Below the pieces are notes generated by a model. The model searched no databases. It was not told the origin of the DNA and saw nothing but the letters and a program-made list of their open reading frames with translations. The translations under genes were made by a program, and so were the position numbers. 64,000 nt of DNA from Archangium primigenium (GTDB lineage: Bacteria; Myxococcota; Myxococcia; Myxococcales; Myxococcaceae), in the NCBI RefSeq assembly GCF_016904885.1, contig NZ_JADWYI010000001.1, positions 1,116,001 to 1,180,000 on the forward strand, written 5' to 3'. Shown here one piece after another: positions 35,027 to 46,881 of the stretch (positions are counted from its first letter, which is position 1; each line of letters begins with the position of its first letter).

Positions 35027-35221
35027 GTCACCTCACCCGACTCCTCTCGCGCGCGCACACTAACGGGTCGCGCCATACCCAGGGACCCTTTCCGTTGGGA
35101 GTGTCGAAAGGTGCCCGAACAGTCCAGGGAGTGTAGGGTCCCCGACAGTCTCGAGGGCGGGGAAGTTGTCGTCCCCCGGTGCCGGGACTTCATGCCGTCA
35201 TCACCGAGGAGGACAGACACC

Positions 35222-35440
35222 GTGGGGATCGTGCGCATCCTGGGCTTCATGCTCGTCGTCGCCAGCACCGTGTTCCTGGTGAGCGCCTGGCGCGCCACCG
35301 ACTCGTTCCTGGAGCAGGCCACGCAGAAGGTGACCGGGCGCTACTCGGACCGGACCCAGCGCGACCTGGCCATCGGAGGCGCTGGGGTGGTGGGCGGCGT
35401 GCTGCTCATCGCCGTGGGCGGCGGGCGGCGGCGCCGCTAA
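35222..35440 (+). CDS. Small DUF3185-like membrane protein
   Basis: 72 aa. Start GTG 35222 is preferred because GAGGAGGA (35207-35213) is properly spaced for it; the upstream ATG 35192 lies before that site. Two transmembrane helices: VRILGFMLVVASTVFLVSAW and IGGAGVVGGVLLIAVGGG, ending in RRRR. The DUF3185 family is of this size and layout, function unknown. The stop overlaps the end of the convergent subtilase gene by 4 bases. Confidence 0.7.
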   Translation: MGIVRILGFMLVVASTVFLVSAWRATDSFLEQATQKVTGRYSDRTQRDLAIGGAGVVGGVLLIAVGGGRRRR

Positions 35441-36999
35441 CGCGCGAGCAGGCGGGGCAGGGCCCGGCGCAGGTCCGGCTGGGGCCCGATGTGCCGGGTG
35501 CCCGTCTGGGGCGTGCCCGTGGCGCGCAAGAGCTCGCGCATCACGCGCGGGCGCACGGGACCCTGGCCCGAGGCCAGGGCGGCGCCCTGCAGCGAGGCCA
35601 CCGCGCCGGCCACGATGGGGGCGGCGCTGGAGGTGCCGCTGAACGTGGCGGTGTAGGCGCGGTTCTCGTTCGCGCCGGCCAGGTCGCCATAGCCGAGCGT
35701 CACCACCTTCTCGCCCCAGCTGTGCACGTCCACGCGGCTGCCGTGGTTGGTCCAGCAGGTGGGGGCGTGGTTGGTGGAGGCGCTCGCGCCCACCAGGATG
35801 GCGCCCGAGTCGCGCTGTGAGCGGTCGAAGGCGCCGCGGTAGACGGGGTCATCCAGATCCACCCCGCCGTTGCCGGCCGCCTCCACCACGTGCACCCCGT
35901 GCGCGGTGGCCTGGGCGATGGCGTCGAAGTTGGCGCGCCAGTACTCCAGGGGCACGGAGTTGCACTGGCTCTGGTTGCACGCGCACGTCTTCACCGCGCG
36001 CGGGCCGGGGGCCTGCAACTCCACGAGCACCACGCCGCCGCGGCCCACCGCGCGCGCCGCCTGGTGGATGGCGCTCGCCATGCTCTGGGTGGCGATGCCC
36101 TGGCTGCCCACCCACGCCTCGTGGGCGATGCCGGTGACGCCGTAGCCGTTGGCCTGGCTGGCCACCACGCCGAGCACCGCCGTGCCGTGGTCACGCCACT
36201 CGGTGTCCGCGAAGGTCGTGCCCCCCTGGTGGAAGAAGGTGGGCAGGTCCTCGTGGCGGGTGTTCCACGCGCCCTCCACGTCCACGAGCTTCACGCCCGC
36301 GCCCCGGCCGCCGGGCACCGTCCAGGCGTAGCGCGCGTCGATGCCCGCGGGCGCCCCGTCCAGGTAGCCCTGGCGCGTGTCATGGCGCGCGCTGGCGGGC
36401 ACGCGGCTGTCCTCGCCCGCCACGCTCGCCGCCCACATGACGGGCTCGGCGTAGGCGATCTCCACGCTGTCCATGGCGTTGAGCCGGTCCACCAGCTCCT
36501 GCACCTCGGCGGCCGTCATGCCCGGCTCCACCGGCACCTCGTAGTAGAGGTCCAGGTCCGCCATCTCCTTGCCGCTGCGCTCCTCGGCCTGCTGCTTGCG
36601 CTGGGCCAGGTCCGTCTCTTCCTGACGGAAGAGCCGCCCCGGAGTGCCCCAGCGCCGCGAGCGCTTCATCTCCCGCTGGGCGTCGCCCAGGTCGCGGTCC
36701 AGCCGCTGATCGTTCAGCCCGTGGCGCGCCATGCGGCCGCGCTCGTCCTGGCTGCGCTCGCCGCTCATGGCGCGGATGAGGCCCTGGCGCAGCCGCACGC
36801 GCGTGCCCTCCTGGAACTTCACCACCACGCGCTCCACGGGCGTCTCCGCGTCGAGCTCGGGGCTCGTGGGCTTCACCGTGGACAGCCGGGGTTCCAGGAC
36901 CTTGACGCCACTGGCCCCCAGGGCGGGCGCCGCGAGCAGACACGCGCCCAACACCATCGCGCGCGCCATGAGGGAGTCAAGACAGGTGGCCTTCATCAT
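35437..36999 (-). CDS. S8 (subtilisin-family) serine protease
   Basis: 520 aa exported protease: signal peptide (MVLGACLLAAPALGA), a charged propeptide-like region (residues about 35-200, KFQEGTRVRLRQGL...LYYEVPVEPGMTAAEVQELVDRLNAM, resembling an I9 inhibitor segment), then the peptidase domain. Catalytic triad: Asp240 (VKLVDVEGAW), His271 (RDHGTAVLG) and Ser457 (SGTSSAAP); oxyanion Asn in VEAAGNGGVD. Probably secreted and self-processed. It was started at the first of two adjacent Met codons. Confidence 0.92.
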   Translation of the reverse strand: MMKATCLDSLMARAMVLGACLLAAPALGASGVKVLEPRLSTVKPTSPELDAETPVERVVVKFQEGTRVRLRQGLIRAMSGERSQDERGRMARHGLNDQRLDRDLGDAQREMKRSRRWGTPGRLFRQEETDLAQRKQQAEERSGKEMADLDLYYEVPVEPGMTAAEVQELVDRLNAMDSVEIAYAEPVMWAASVAGEDSRVPASARHDTRQGYLDGAPAGIDARYAWTVPGGRGAGVKLVDVEGAWNTRHEDLPTFFHQGGTTFADTEWRDHGTAVLGVVASQANGYGVTGIAHEAWVGSQGIATQSMASAIHQAARAVGRGGVVLVELQAPGPRAVKTCACNQSQCNSVPLEYWRANFDAIAQATAHGVHVVEAAGNGGVDLDDPVYRGAFDRSQRDSGAILVGASASTNHAPTCWTNHGSRVDVHSWGEKVVTLGYGDLAGANENRAYTATFSGTSSAAPIVAGAVASLQGAALASGQGPVRPRVMRELLRATGTPQTGTRHIGPQPDLRRALPRLLAR

Positions 37000-37153
37000 C
37001 CATCCTTGCGAAACGTTGCGGGGACGAGGGCCGGGGACCTCCCCGGCTCCTCGGATTACTGGAGCGGAAAGGCACGCCTTGTTATCAGAAATTTGACGCT
37101 AAGGAAACATGACGGCCTGATCGGGTTTTCCAGGACTGAACGTCGGCACGCGC

Positions 37154-37789
37154 TCAGCCCCCGACTCCCCACCCCACCGCGAGCAGGCCGGCGAGGCTCG
37201 CGTAGAGCGGGACATTGCAGGCGAACGTGATGCGGTTGATGCGCTGGAAGCGCGCCTGCTCCTCGTCGGCGAACCAGATGCCGTCCTCGCCGGTGGTGCG
37301 GCCCTCCACGGCATGGAAGAAGAGCGCCGCGTAGAGGATCTCGATGACGAGCGTCACCGTGACGAGCCCGAGCAGGCACAGGGCCCACAGGTCCAGGGAC
37401 GTGGGCGGGGCGTCGCGGCGCAGGGCGTAGCCGCCGAGGCCGCCCAGCACGAGCGCGAGGCTGAGCGCGTCATGGGTGATGCCGTAGGGCGGGCGCCAGT
37501 TGCGCGTGACGTAGAGCATGTAGAGCTCCGCCCCGCCGCGCGCCCACATGAAGGCCGCGAAGCCGCCGAGCACCCAGCGCAGGTGGGGGTGCAGGCCGGC
37601 CTCGCTCGCCACGAGCGGGCAGAGCAGGAACCAGACGAACACGGCGTAGAGCAGCCATGCGAGCTTGGGCGGGGAGATGCGGCCCCCCTGGGCCTTGTTC
37701 ACGTTCTGTCGGCGCCAGAAGAGCAGCCCCACGAGCGAGCACAGGCCAACGAGACACACGAGCAGGACGCGGGAGAGCGGAGAGAGCAT
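37154..37789 (-). CDS. Integral membrane protein, about 211 aa
   Basis: Six or so hydrophobic helices (VLLVCLVGLCSLVGLLFW; LLYAVFVWFLLCPLVAS; ALSLALVLGGLGGYAL; LWALCLLGLVTVTLVIEILYAALFF; VPLYASLAGLLAVGWGVG). No domain recognised. An alternative Met at 37801 would add four residues. It is divergent from the RnfD-like fusion operon with only 111 bases between, so a shared control region and a related role are possible. A much longer open reading to 41380 on this strand is antisense to real genes. Confidence 0.75.
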   Translation of the reverse strand: MLSPLSRVLLVCLVGLCSLVGLLFWRRQNVNKAQGGRISPPKLAWLLYAVFVWFLLCPLVASEAGLHPHLRWVLGGFAAFMWARGGAELYMLYVTRNWRPPYGITHDALSLALVLGGLGGYALRRDAPPTSLDLWALCLLGLVTVTLVIEILYAALFFHAVEGRTTGEDGIWFADEEQARFQRINRITFACNVPLYASLAGLLAVGWGVGG

Positions 37790-37900
37790 GCGTGGCCCCA
37801 TGGTGAGCAGGCTCGCGAGGTTGGATGCAAGCCCCCGGGCGCCCTGGACAGGGAAGCGGGGCCACGGCAGGCTCGCCGCGCGCCTCGGAGACACCCCGAC

Positions 37901-40729
<2,829 letters not shown>

Positions 40730-40747
40730 AGGAAGAAAGTCCACGTC

Positions 40748-41521
40748 ATGCTCTCCGCCTTGAAGGGGGCCACGGTGGCCCGGGACGCGCTCACCGAGCG
40801 GCAGCGCGCCCAGATGTTGTCCCTGATGCAGGTGTGCTACGCGGGCGTGAGCGCCGAGCGCTTCGCCCGGGACCTGGACGACAAGCAGTACGTCATCCTG
40901 TTGTCCGCGAGCCGCACGGGCGAGCTGGTGGGCTTCAGCACCCTGCGCGTCGTGGAGGAGCGCATGGGGGGCCGGGCGGTGGAGATCGTCTTCTCCGGCG
41001 ACACCGTCATCCACCCGGACTACTGGGGCCAGAAGGAGCTGCAGGTGCGCTTCACGCGCTTCCTCCTCCAGCGGAAGCTGCGCCAGCCGCTCAGGCCGCT
41101 GTTCTGGCTGCTGCTCAGCGGGGGCTACAAGACGTACCTCCTGGCGGTGAACCACTTCCCCCGCACGGTGCCGCGCCATGACTGGGAGCCCCCGGCCGAG
41201 CGGCGGGACTTCCTGAACGCGCTGACGGGGCGGTGGTTCGGCGAGCAGTTCGACGCGGACAAGGGCACGGTGCGCTTCGCGGACACGCACTACCGGGTGC
41301 GCGAGGGCGTGTCCCCCATCGATCGGGAGGCGGCGCAGCACCCGCACATCGCCTACTTCGCGCGAAAGAACCCCGGGCACGTGGAGGGCGAGGAGCTGGT
41401 GGTCCTCGCGGAGCTGCGCGCGCGGGACGTGGCGTGGGCCCTCACGGGCTTCCTGGTGAAGCAGGCACGGCTGTGGACACGCCGAGGCCTCAAGTGGATG
41501 GGCGTGGGGGCGCGGGCATGA
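40748..41521 (+). CDS. Putative GNAT-like acyltransferase, 257 aa
   Basis: Begins MLSALKGATVARDALTERQ; AGGAAGAAAG precedes the start. Residues about 15-150 suggest an N-acyltransferase fold (YVILLSASRTGELVGFSTLRVVEERM resembles the central strands of GNAT enzymes), but the acetyl-CoA loop is not clear. It lies 18 bases after the RnfD-like fusion and overlaps the GH3 gene by four bases (ATGA), so it is certainly part of this operon. Confidence 0.7.
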   Translation: MLSALKGATVARDALTERQRAQMLSLMQVCYAGVSAERFARDLDDKQYVILLSASRTGELVGFSTLRVVEERMGGRAVEIVFSGDTVIHPDYWGQKELQVRFTRFLLQRKLRQPLRPLFWLLLSGGYKTYLLAVNHFPRTVPRHDWEPPAERRDFLNALTGRWFGEQFDADKGTVRFADTHYRVREGVSPIDREAAQHPHIAYFARKNPGHVEGEELVVLAELRARDVAWALTGFLVKQARLWTRRGLKWMGVGARA

Positions 41522-43155
41522 TCGTCTCGGGGTTGATGGCGGCGCAGGCCTGGTCGGCCCTGCGCTTCCATCGGGCGCTCGCGCGGCCCGAGCGCGCCCA
41601 GGCCGGGTGTCTCGCGCGGGTGCTCGACGCCGTCTCCGGCAGCGCCCAGGCGGCCCGGGTGCCGGGCTTCTCCCGCGTGCGCACCGCGCGCGAGTTCCAG
41701 GACGCCTTCCCCCTGACCACGCCGGACTCGGTGCTCGCGGACATCGAGGCCCTCAAGGGCGGCGCGTCGCGCGTGCTCACCCGCGAGCCCGTGGTGCGCT
41801 TCGAGCCCTCGGGGGGCTCCTCGGGCGCGTCCAAGTTCATCCCCATGACCCGGGGCCTCTCGCGCGAGTTCCACGAGGGGCTCGCGCCCATGCTCTTCGA
41901 CATGTTCGCCACGCGGCCCGGGGTGCGCGCGGGCCCGAGCTACTGGTCCATCTCCCCCATCGGGCGCAAGCAGGGGCGCACCGCCGGCGGCACGCCCGTG
42001 GGCAGCGTGGAGGACTCGGCCTATTTCCCCCGGCCCCTCCAGCCACTGCTCGCGCGCGTCTTCGCCGTGCCCGGCGCCGTGGCCCATCTGCCGGACGTGG
42101 AGTCGTGCCGGTACGTGACGCTGTGGTTCCTCGTGGCGCGCGGGGACCTGGCGCTCTTGAGCGTGTGGAACCCGAGCTTCCTCACCCTGCTCATGGACGC
42201 GCTGGAGCGGCACGGCGAGCGCCTCGCGGAGGATCTGGCGCGGGGCTTCTGCCGGCCACCGGGCGCCGAGCGTGAAGAGGTGCGCGCGGCGCTGGCCCGG
42301 ATGCGCTTCTCGCCGCATCCGGAGCGGGCCCGGGTGCTGCGCGAGGCGCTGCGCGCGGACGTGCGAGGCCCCGTGCTCTGGCCCCGGCTCGCGCTCCTGA
42401 GCATGTGGACGGAGGCCCAGGCGGAGCGGGCCGTGGCGCCCGCGTGCCGTCACTTCCCCGGCGTGGAGGTGCAGGGCAAGGGGCTGCTCGCCACCGAGGG
42501 CATCGTCACGCTGCCGCTCGTCTCGGCGCCCGCGCCGGTGCTCGCCGTGCGCAGCCACTTCTTCGAGTTCCTCGACCCCGCGCACCCCGAGGCCCGCCCC
42601 CGGCTCGCCCACGAGTTGGAGCAAGGGCGGGAGTACGCCGTGGTGCTGTCCACGTCCGGGGGGCTCGTGCGCTACCAGTTGGGCGATCGGGTCCGGGTGG
42701 AGGGCTTCCACCAGGCCACGCCCTGCCTGCGCTTCCTCGGGCGGGCGGATGCGGTGTGCGATCTGGTGGGCGAGAAGCTGTCGTCCTCCCGCGTGTCCCA
42801 CGTGCTCGCCACCACGCTGCCGGCGCTGCTCGGCCAGCGGCCCGCCTTCGCCATGATGGCGCCCGAGTGGGAGCCGCCCGCCGCGCCCCCCGAGTACCGG
42901 CTCTTCCTCGACACCGACGCGCCCCCCGCGCGGCTGGAGGAGGCCGCCCACGCGCTGGAGCGTGTCCTGTGCGAGGGCTTCCACTACCGCTACGCCCGGG
43001 AACTCGGGCAGCTCGGCCCCTTGCGCGTGCTGCGCGTCTCCGGGGGCGCGCGCCGCTACGAGGCCCGCTGCATCGCGCTCGGCCAGCGGGCCGGCGACAT
43101 CAAACCCGCGGACCTCCACCGGCAGCCCGGCTGGACGAACTGGTTCGCTCTGTGA
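41518..43155 (+). CDS. GH3-family adenylating (acyl-acid amido synthetase-like) enzyme
   Basis: 545 aa. GH3 auxin-responsive-promoter family: ATP-binding segment FEPSGGSSGASKFIPMT near residues 98-114, YWSISPIG, LLATEGIVTLPL, and the adenylate-site STSGGLVRYQLGDRVRV, then FLGRADAVCDLVGEKLS. Plant members join amino acids to jasmonate or auxin through an acyl-adenylate; bacterial members are largely uncharacterised and often sit in biosynthetic clusters. With the neighbouring Rieske oxygenase and putative acyltransferase it suggests a small-molecule pathway. Confidence 0.9.
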   Translation: MIVSGLMAAQAWSALRFHRALARPERAQAGCLARVLDAVSGSAQAARVPGFSRVRTAREFQDAFPLTTPDSVLADIEALKGGASRVLTREPVVRFEPSGGSSGASKFIPMTRGLSREFHEGLAPMLFDMFATRPGVRAGPSYWSISPIGRKQGRTAGGTPVGSVEDSAYFPRPLQPLLARVFAVPGAVAHLPDVESCRYVTLWFLVARGDLALLSVWNPSFLTLLMDALERHGERLAEDLARGFCRPPGAEREEVRAALARMRFSPHPERARVLREALRADVRGPVLWPRLALLSMWTEAQAERAVAPACRHFPGVEVQGKGLLATEGIVTLPLVSAPAPVLAVRSHFFEFLDPAHPEARPRLAHELEQGREYAVVLSTSGGLVRYQLGDRVRVEGFHQATPCLRFLGRADAVCDLVGEKLSSSRVSHVLATTLPALLGQRPAFAMMAPEWEPPAAPPEYRLFLDTDAPPARLEEAAHALERVLCEGFHYRYARELGQLGPLRVLRVSGGARRYEARCIALGQRAGDIKPADLHRQPGWTNWFAL

Positions 43156-43168
43156 GGACGTGCCTGTC

Positions 43169-44356
43169 ATGAGGAATCCCGCCGACGTGCCGGCGCTCGC
43201 CCCGGCGCCCGTGCCCACCGTGGATCTGGAGGCCGAGGCGGACCTCGCCCGCTGTGGCGCGCTCAAGGACCACTGGTACGTGGCGTGCCTGTCCTCGGAG
43301 CTCACCCGGCGCGCGCCCCTGGCGCGGACGTTCTTCGGCACGAACGTGGTGCTCTTCCGGGACGAGCGCGGCCAGCCCGTGGCCCTGCGCGACCGGTGCC
43401 TGCACCGCAACGCGCGCCTGTCCGCCGGGGCCGTGTTCGACGGCCGCCTGGGCTGCCCGTACCACGGCTGGGTGTATGACGGCTCGGGCGCGGTGGTGGA
43501 GGTGCCCAGCCTGGGCCCGTCCCAGTGCGGCGAGTCGCTCGACGCCCGGGGCCATGCGCGCGCGGGGCTCCAGGTGCGGCCGTGCGACCTGGGCCGGCTC
43601 CAGCGCTTCGACACCCTGGAGCAGGACGGCCTGGTCTTCGTCTTCCCGGGCGGCGACTCCCAGCGTGCCCGCCGGCCCGCCTTCCGGGTGCCGTTCTGGG
43701 GCCAGCCCGAGTGGAGCGTCTACTTCATGGTGACGCGCTTTCCCAACGGGGTGACCAACCTGGTGGAGAACTTCATGGACGTGCCGCACACGGTCTTCGT
43801 CCATGCCGGGTGGTTTCGCGACACGGCGCGCAAGCGCGTGCCCGCCACGGTGAAGCGCTCGGAGGGCCGTGTGCTCGTCACCTACAAGCAGGCGCAGGAC
43901 ACGGTGTCGGGCCTGGGCCGCCTCTTCAACCCGAGCGGCATGCCCATGGTGCACACGGACCACTTCATCTCGCCCAACGTCACGCGCGTGGACTACCTCT
44001 GGGGCGAGCGCAGCGGCTTCGTCATCAACTCGCAGATCACGCCCATCGGGCCGATGGACAGCCTCGTCTACACGGCCATCAGCTACCGGCTGCCGTATGA
44101 TCTGCCGCGCTCGCTCGTGGGCCACGCGCTCCAGCCGCTGGTGCGCTGGTACACCACGCAGGTCATCACCCAGGACGTGGACATCATGCGGGTGCAGCGC
44201 GAGGGCCTGCTCAACGGTCCGGGCGGGGGCGTGTTCTCGGGAACCGAGGCGGACCTCCTGCACTCGGACATCGAGGCGTACCGCCGCTGGCTCCGGGAGG
44301 GGGGGCAGGGAGCGGGCCCCCCGGACGCGGAGCGGGACATCGCCTTCTGGATCTAG
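43169..44356 (+). CDS. Rieske non-heme iron oxygenase, alpha subunit
   Basis: 395 aa from ATG 43169, 13 bases after the GH3 gene. Rieske 2Fe-2S site C77-x-H79...C96-x2-H99 (RCLHRNARL, GCPYHGW). Mononuclear iron site D204-x2-H207-x4-H212 (FMDVPHTVFVH) with the third carboxylate further on. Resembles the PaO/VanA-like oxygenases that hydroxylate or demethylate cyclic substrates. It needs a reductase: none is in the operon, but a ferredoxin reductase is at 4029-5000. Last gene of the operon, overlapping the convergent AbfB gene by 4 bases. Confidence 0.93.
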   Translation: MRNPADVPALAPAPVPTVDLEAEADLARCGALKDHWYVACLSSELTRRAPLARTFFGTNVVLFRDERGQPVALRDRCLHRNARLSAGAVFDGRLGCPYHGWVYDGSGAVVEVPSLGPSQCGESLDARGHARAGLQVRPCDLGRLQRFDTLEQDGLVFVFPGGDSQRARRPAFRVPFWGQPEWSVYFMVTRFPNGVTNLVENFMDVPHTVFVHAGWFRDTARKRVPATVKRSEGRVLVTYKQAQDTVSGLGRLFNPSGMPMVHTDHFISPNVTRVDYLWGERSGFVINSQITPIGPMDSLVYTAISYRLPYDLPRSLVGHALQPLVRWYTTQVITQDVDIMRVQREGLLNGPGGGVFSGTEADLLHSDIEAYRRWLREGGQGAGPPDAERDIAFWI

Positions 44357-44967
44357 AAGGGGGCGTCCATGAGGAACGTGGCGTCGTCCTCGTAGATGAG
44401 GCCCGCGCCGCCTTCCACGAAGAGGTCGCCATCGTCCTGGCGCAGGAAGGAGCCGGGGTAGGCGCAGGACTCGAAGCTCAGCTCGTAGGCGTCCGCCAGG
44501 CCGGGCCGGGGGCAGAACGTCGCGTCCTCGGCGAACGTGAGGCCGGGCGCCGCGGCGTCCAGGAAGACCTCGCCGCCGTCGTCGTTGAGGTAGTGGCCCG
44601 GGTAGTTGGCGGACTCGAACGAGATGCAGCGGTTGTCGGCCAGGCCCGGGACAATGCGGAACGTGGCGTTGTCACCGTCGAGCGCGGAGTACACGGGGGC
44701 GACGATGCCGCGGCCCTGGTAGTGGCGGATGTACTCGTTGGGGTAGGAGAAGGAGGCGAAGGAGTAGTAGCCGCCGCGCTCCGCCGTCAGCCCGACGAGG
44801 CCCGAGTTGCCCACGCCCTGGAGCGAGGGGCAGCCCGCGTAGACCGGCGTGTCGACCAGGTTGTTCCGCGGGGTGTGTCCCCCCTCGATGATGCAGCCCG
44901 GGAGGGCGGCGACGGAAGCGAACAGGGACACCGTGCGGAGGATGCGCGAGGAGAAGAGGGAGGCCAT
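44353..44967 (-). CDS. AbfB-domain secreted lipoprotein
   Basis: 204 aa with lipoprotein signal (VSLFASVAALPGCIIEGG). The mature part is a beta-trefoil of the arabinofuranosidase-B (AbfB/CBM42) type in three repeats: FASFSYPNEYIRHYQG, FESANYPGHYLNDDGG and FESCAYPGSFLRQDDG, each followed by an ATF strand (NATFRIVPGL, DATFCPRPGL, DATFLMDAPF). It probably binds arabinose-containing or other glycans. No catalytic domain is attached. Two Cys pairs may form disulfides. Confidence 0.88.
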   Translation of the reverse strand: MASLFSSRILRTVSLFASVAALPGCIIEGGHTPRNNLVDTPVYAGCPSLQGVGNSGLVGLTAERGGYYSFASFSYPNEYIRHYQGRGIVAPVYSALDGDNATFRIVPGLADNRCISFESANYPGHYLNDDGGEVFLDAAAPGLTFAEDATFCPRPGLADAYELSFESCAYPGSFLRQDDGDLFVEGGAGLIYEDDATFLMDAPF

Positions 44968-45225
44968 GGGGCGGGTTCCTTCGTGCTGCGTAGTTGTTCC
45001 TCAAGACGAGGGCTTCCCGGAATTATTCAAGGTCGTGCGAGCGGAGGCCAGCCGGGCTGGCAATGTGCCTGGGCGACTCTGGCGTCTTGCCAGGATGGAC
45101 GCTCGGCTGGCGCCGCGCCCCGAGGACGGCGAGGCCGGGCATGGGCCTTGCTCCCGGGGGCCGTACCCCGATGGACGCCCAGGGAGCGGTCCCTGGTTCC
45201 GCTCCCGGTGAGGAGTCTCGTGGCG

Positions 45226-45516
45226 ATGAAGGCGTGGGTCGCGGTCATGGTGCTCGGAGTGGGTCCGCTGGTGGGATGTGGGCCTTCCAAGGAAGTCATC
45301 CGGGCGCGGGCGGAGGTCCGGGAGGCCCGCACGGAGACGGAAGAGGCGCGCGGGGAGCTCAAGGCCCTGCGCACGGAGAACGCCACGCTCAAGGGCCGCG
45401 TCAAGGACCTGCGGGCGGAGGTGGAGTCGGCCCTGCAGGAGCGTGACGAGGCGCGGCGCGAGGCCGCCGAGAAGGCCGCGCCCGCCGCGCCCGCCAAGAA
45501 GCCCGGCCGCAAGTAG
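45226..45516 (+). CDS. Small coiled-coil lipoprotein, 96 aa
   Basis: Lipoprotein signal MKAWVAVMVLGVGPLVGCGPS, then a long charged heptad-like helix (about residues 24-78, VIRARAEVREARTETEEA...) and a Pro/Ala/Lys tail (AAPAAPAKKPGRK). Lpp-like in size and design: an outer-membrane lipoprotein that may reach into the periplasm and touch peptidoglycan through its basic tail. AGGAG lies 10 bases before ATG 45226; a GTG two codons earlier is possible. Confidence 0.75.
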   Translation: MKAWVAVMVLGVGPLVGCGPSKEVIRARAEVREARTETEEARGELKALRTENATLKGRVKDLRAEVESALQERDEARREAAEKAAPAAPAKKPGRK

Positions 45517-45543
45517 GGGGCCTGGCGCGTCGGGGGAGGGGGT

Positions 45544-46875
45544 TTGGGTTACAAGCGGCGGGTGCCTCCGCCTCCCTCTCCCTCCGATGCCCCCACCGGT
45601 GTCCGCCAGCGCCTGCTGTCCATCTTCGGCGGCTCGGTGGGCAACCTCATCGAGTGGTTCGACTTCTACATCTACTCGGCCTTCTCGCCGTACTTCGCGC
45701 GCTCGTTCTTCCCCAACGACAACCCCCTGGTCGAGCAGCTCAACACGGCGGGGGTCTTCGCGCTCGGCTTCCTCATCCGCCCCATCGGCGGCTGGCTCAT
45801 GGGCATGTACGCGGACGTGCGCGGGCGCCGCGCCGCGCTGACGCTGTCCGTGTCGCTCATGTGCCTGGGCTCGCTCGTCATCGCGCTGTGTCCCACCTAT
45901 GCCCAGGTGGGCCTGCTGGCGCCCGCGGTGCTCATCCTCGCGCGGCTGCTGCAGGGCCTGTCGCTCGGCGGGGAGTATGGCACCAGCGCCACCTATCTCA
46001 CCGAGGTGGCCACCTCGCGCCACCGGGGCTTCTACAGCTCCTTCCAGTACGTCACGCTCATCATGGGGCAGTTGCTCGCCACGCTGACCTTGCTGGTGCT
46101 GCAGCGGCTGGTGCTCACCGAGGCGCAGCTGGTGGCCTGGGGCTGGCGCCTGCCCTTCCTCCTGGGCGCGGGCCTGGCGGTGTTCGGCTTCTACATGCGG
46201 CGCAACATGGTGGAGACGGAGGCCTTCCGGCGCGAGGCGGCCCGGGGCCCGGTGCCCAACCCCATGCGCGAGCTCCTGCGCCACCCGCGGGAGATCGCCC
46301 TGGTGGTGGGCCTCACCATGGGCGGCACGCTCGCCTTCTACACGTACACCGTCTACATGCCGAAGTTCCTGGTGGGCACCGTGGGGCTCTCGCGCGGCGA
46401 GGCCACGCTCATCTCCGCGGGCTCCCTGTTCCTCTACATGCTCCTGCAGCCGGTGCTGGGCTTCGTCTCGGACAAGGTGGGCCGCCGGCCGGTGCTCCTG
46501 GGCTTTGGCGTCCTGGGCACGCTCTTCACCGTGCCCCTGCTCACGGCGCTCATGCACACGCGCGATGCCTTCACCGCCTTCCTGCTGGTGATGGCGGCGC
46601 TCGTCATCGTCTCCGGCTACACCTCCATCAACGCGGTGGTGAAGGCGGAGCTGTTCCCCGCGAACGTGCGCGCGCTGGGCGTGGGCCTGCCCTACGCCCT
46701 CACCGTGTCCGTGTTCGGCGGCACGGCCGAGTACGTGGGCACCCGGCTCAAGGTGGCCGGGCACGAGACGTGGTTCTTCTGGTACGTGACCGGCTGCATC
46801 TTCTGCTCACTGCTCGTGTACGCCTTCATGCGCGACACCTCCCGGCAGCACCGCTTCGCGCCCGAGGACGCCTGA
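45544..46875 (+). CDS. MHS-family MFS transporter (KgtP-like)
   Basis: 443 aa, twelve predicted membrane helices. Metabolite:H+ symporter signature: GNLIEWFDFYIYSAFSPYF in helix 1, GGWLMGMYADVRGRRAAL between helices 2 and 3, QGLSLGGEYGTSATYL in helix 4. Closest by eye to the alpha-ketoglutarate permease type, so a di- or tricarboxylate is a likely substrate. Start TTG 45544 follows a GGGGAGGGG tract; GTG 45562 is an alternative and would leave only the Pro-rich lead. Confidence 0.88.
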   Translation: MGYKRRVPPPPSPSDAPTGVRQRLLSIFGGSVGNLIEWFDFYIYSAFSPYFARSFFPNDNPLVEQLNTAGVFALGFLIRPIGGWLMGMYADVRGRRAALTLSVSLMCLGSLVIALCPTYAQVGLLAPAVLILARLLQGLSLGGEYGTSATYLTEVATSRHRGFYSSFQYVTLIMGQLLATLTLLVLQRLVLTEAQLVAWGWRLPFLLGAGLAVFGFYMRRNMVETEAFRREAARGPVPNPMRELLRHPREIALVVGLTMGGTLAFYTYTVYMPKFLVGTVGLSRGEATLISAGSLFLYMLLQPVLGFVSDKVGRRPVLLGFGVLGTLFTVPLLTALMHTRDAFTAFLLVMAALVIVSGYTSINAVVKAELFPANVRALGVGLPYALTVSVFGGTAEYVGTRLKVAGHETWFFWYVTGCIFCSLLVYAFMRDTSRQHRFAPEDA

Positions 46876-46881
46876 CGGGCG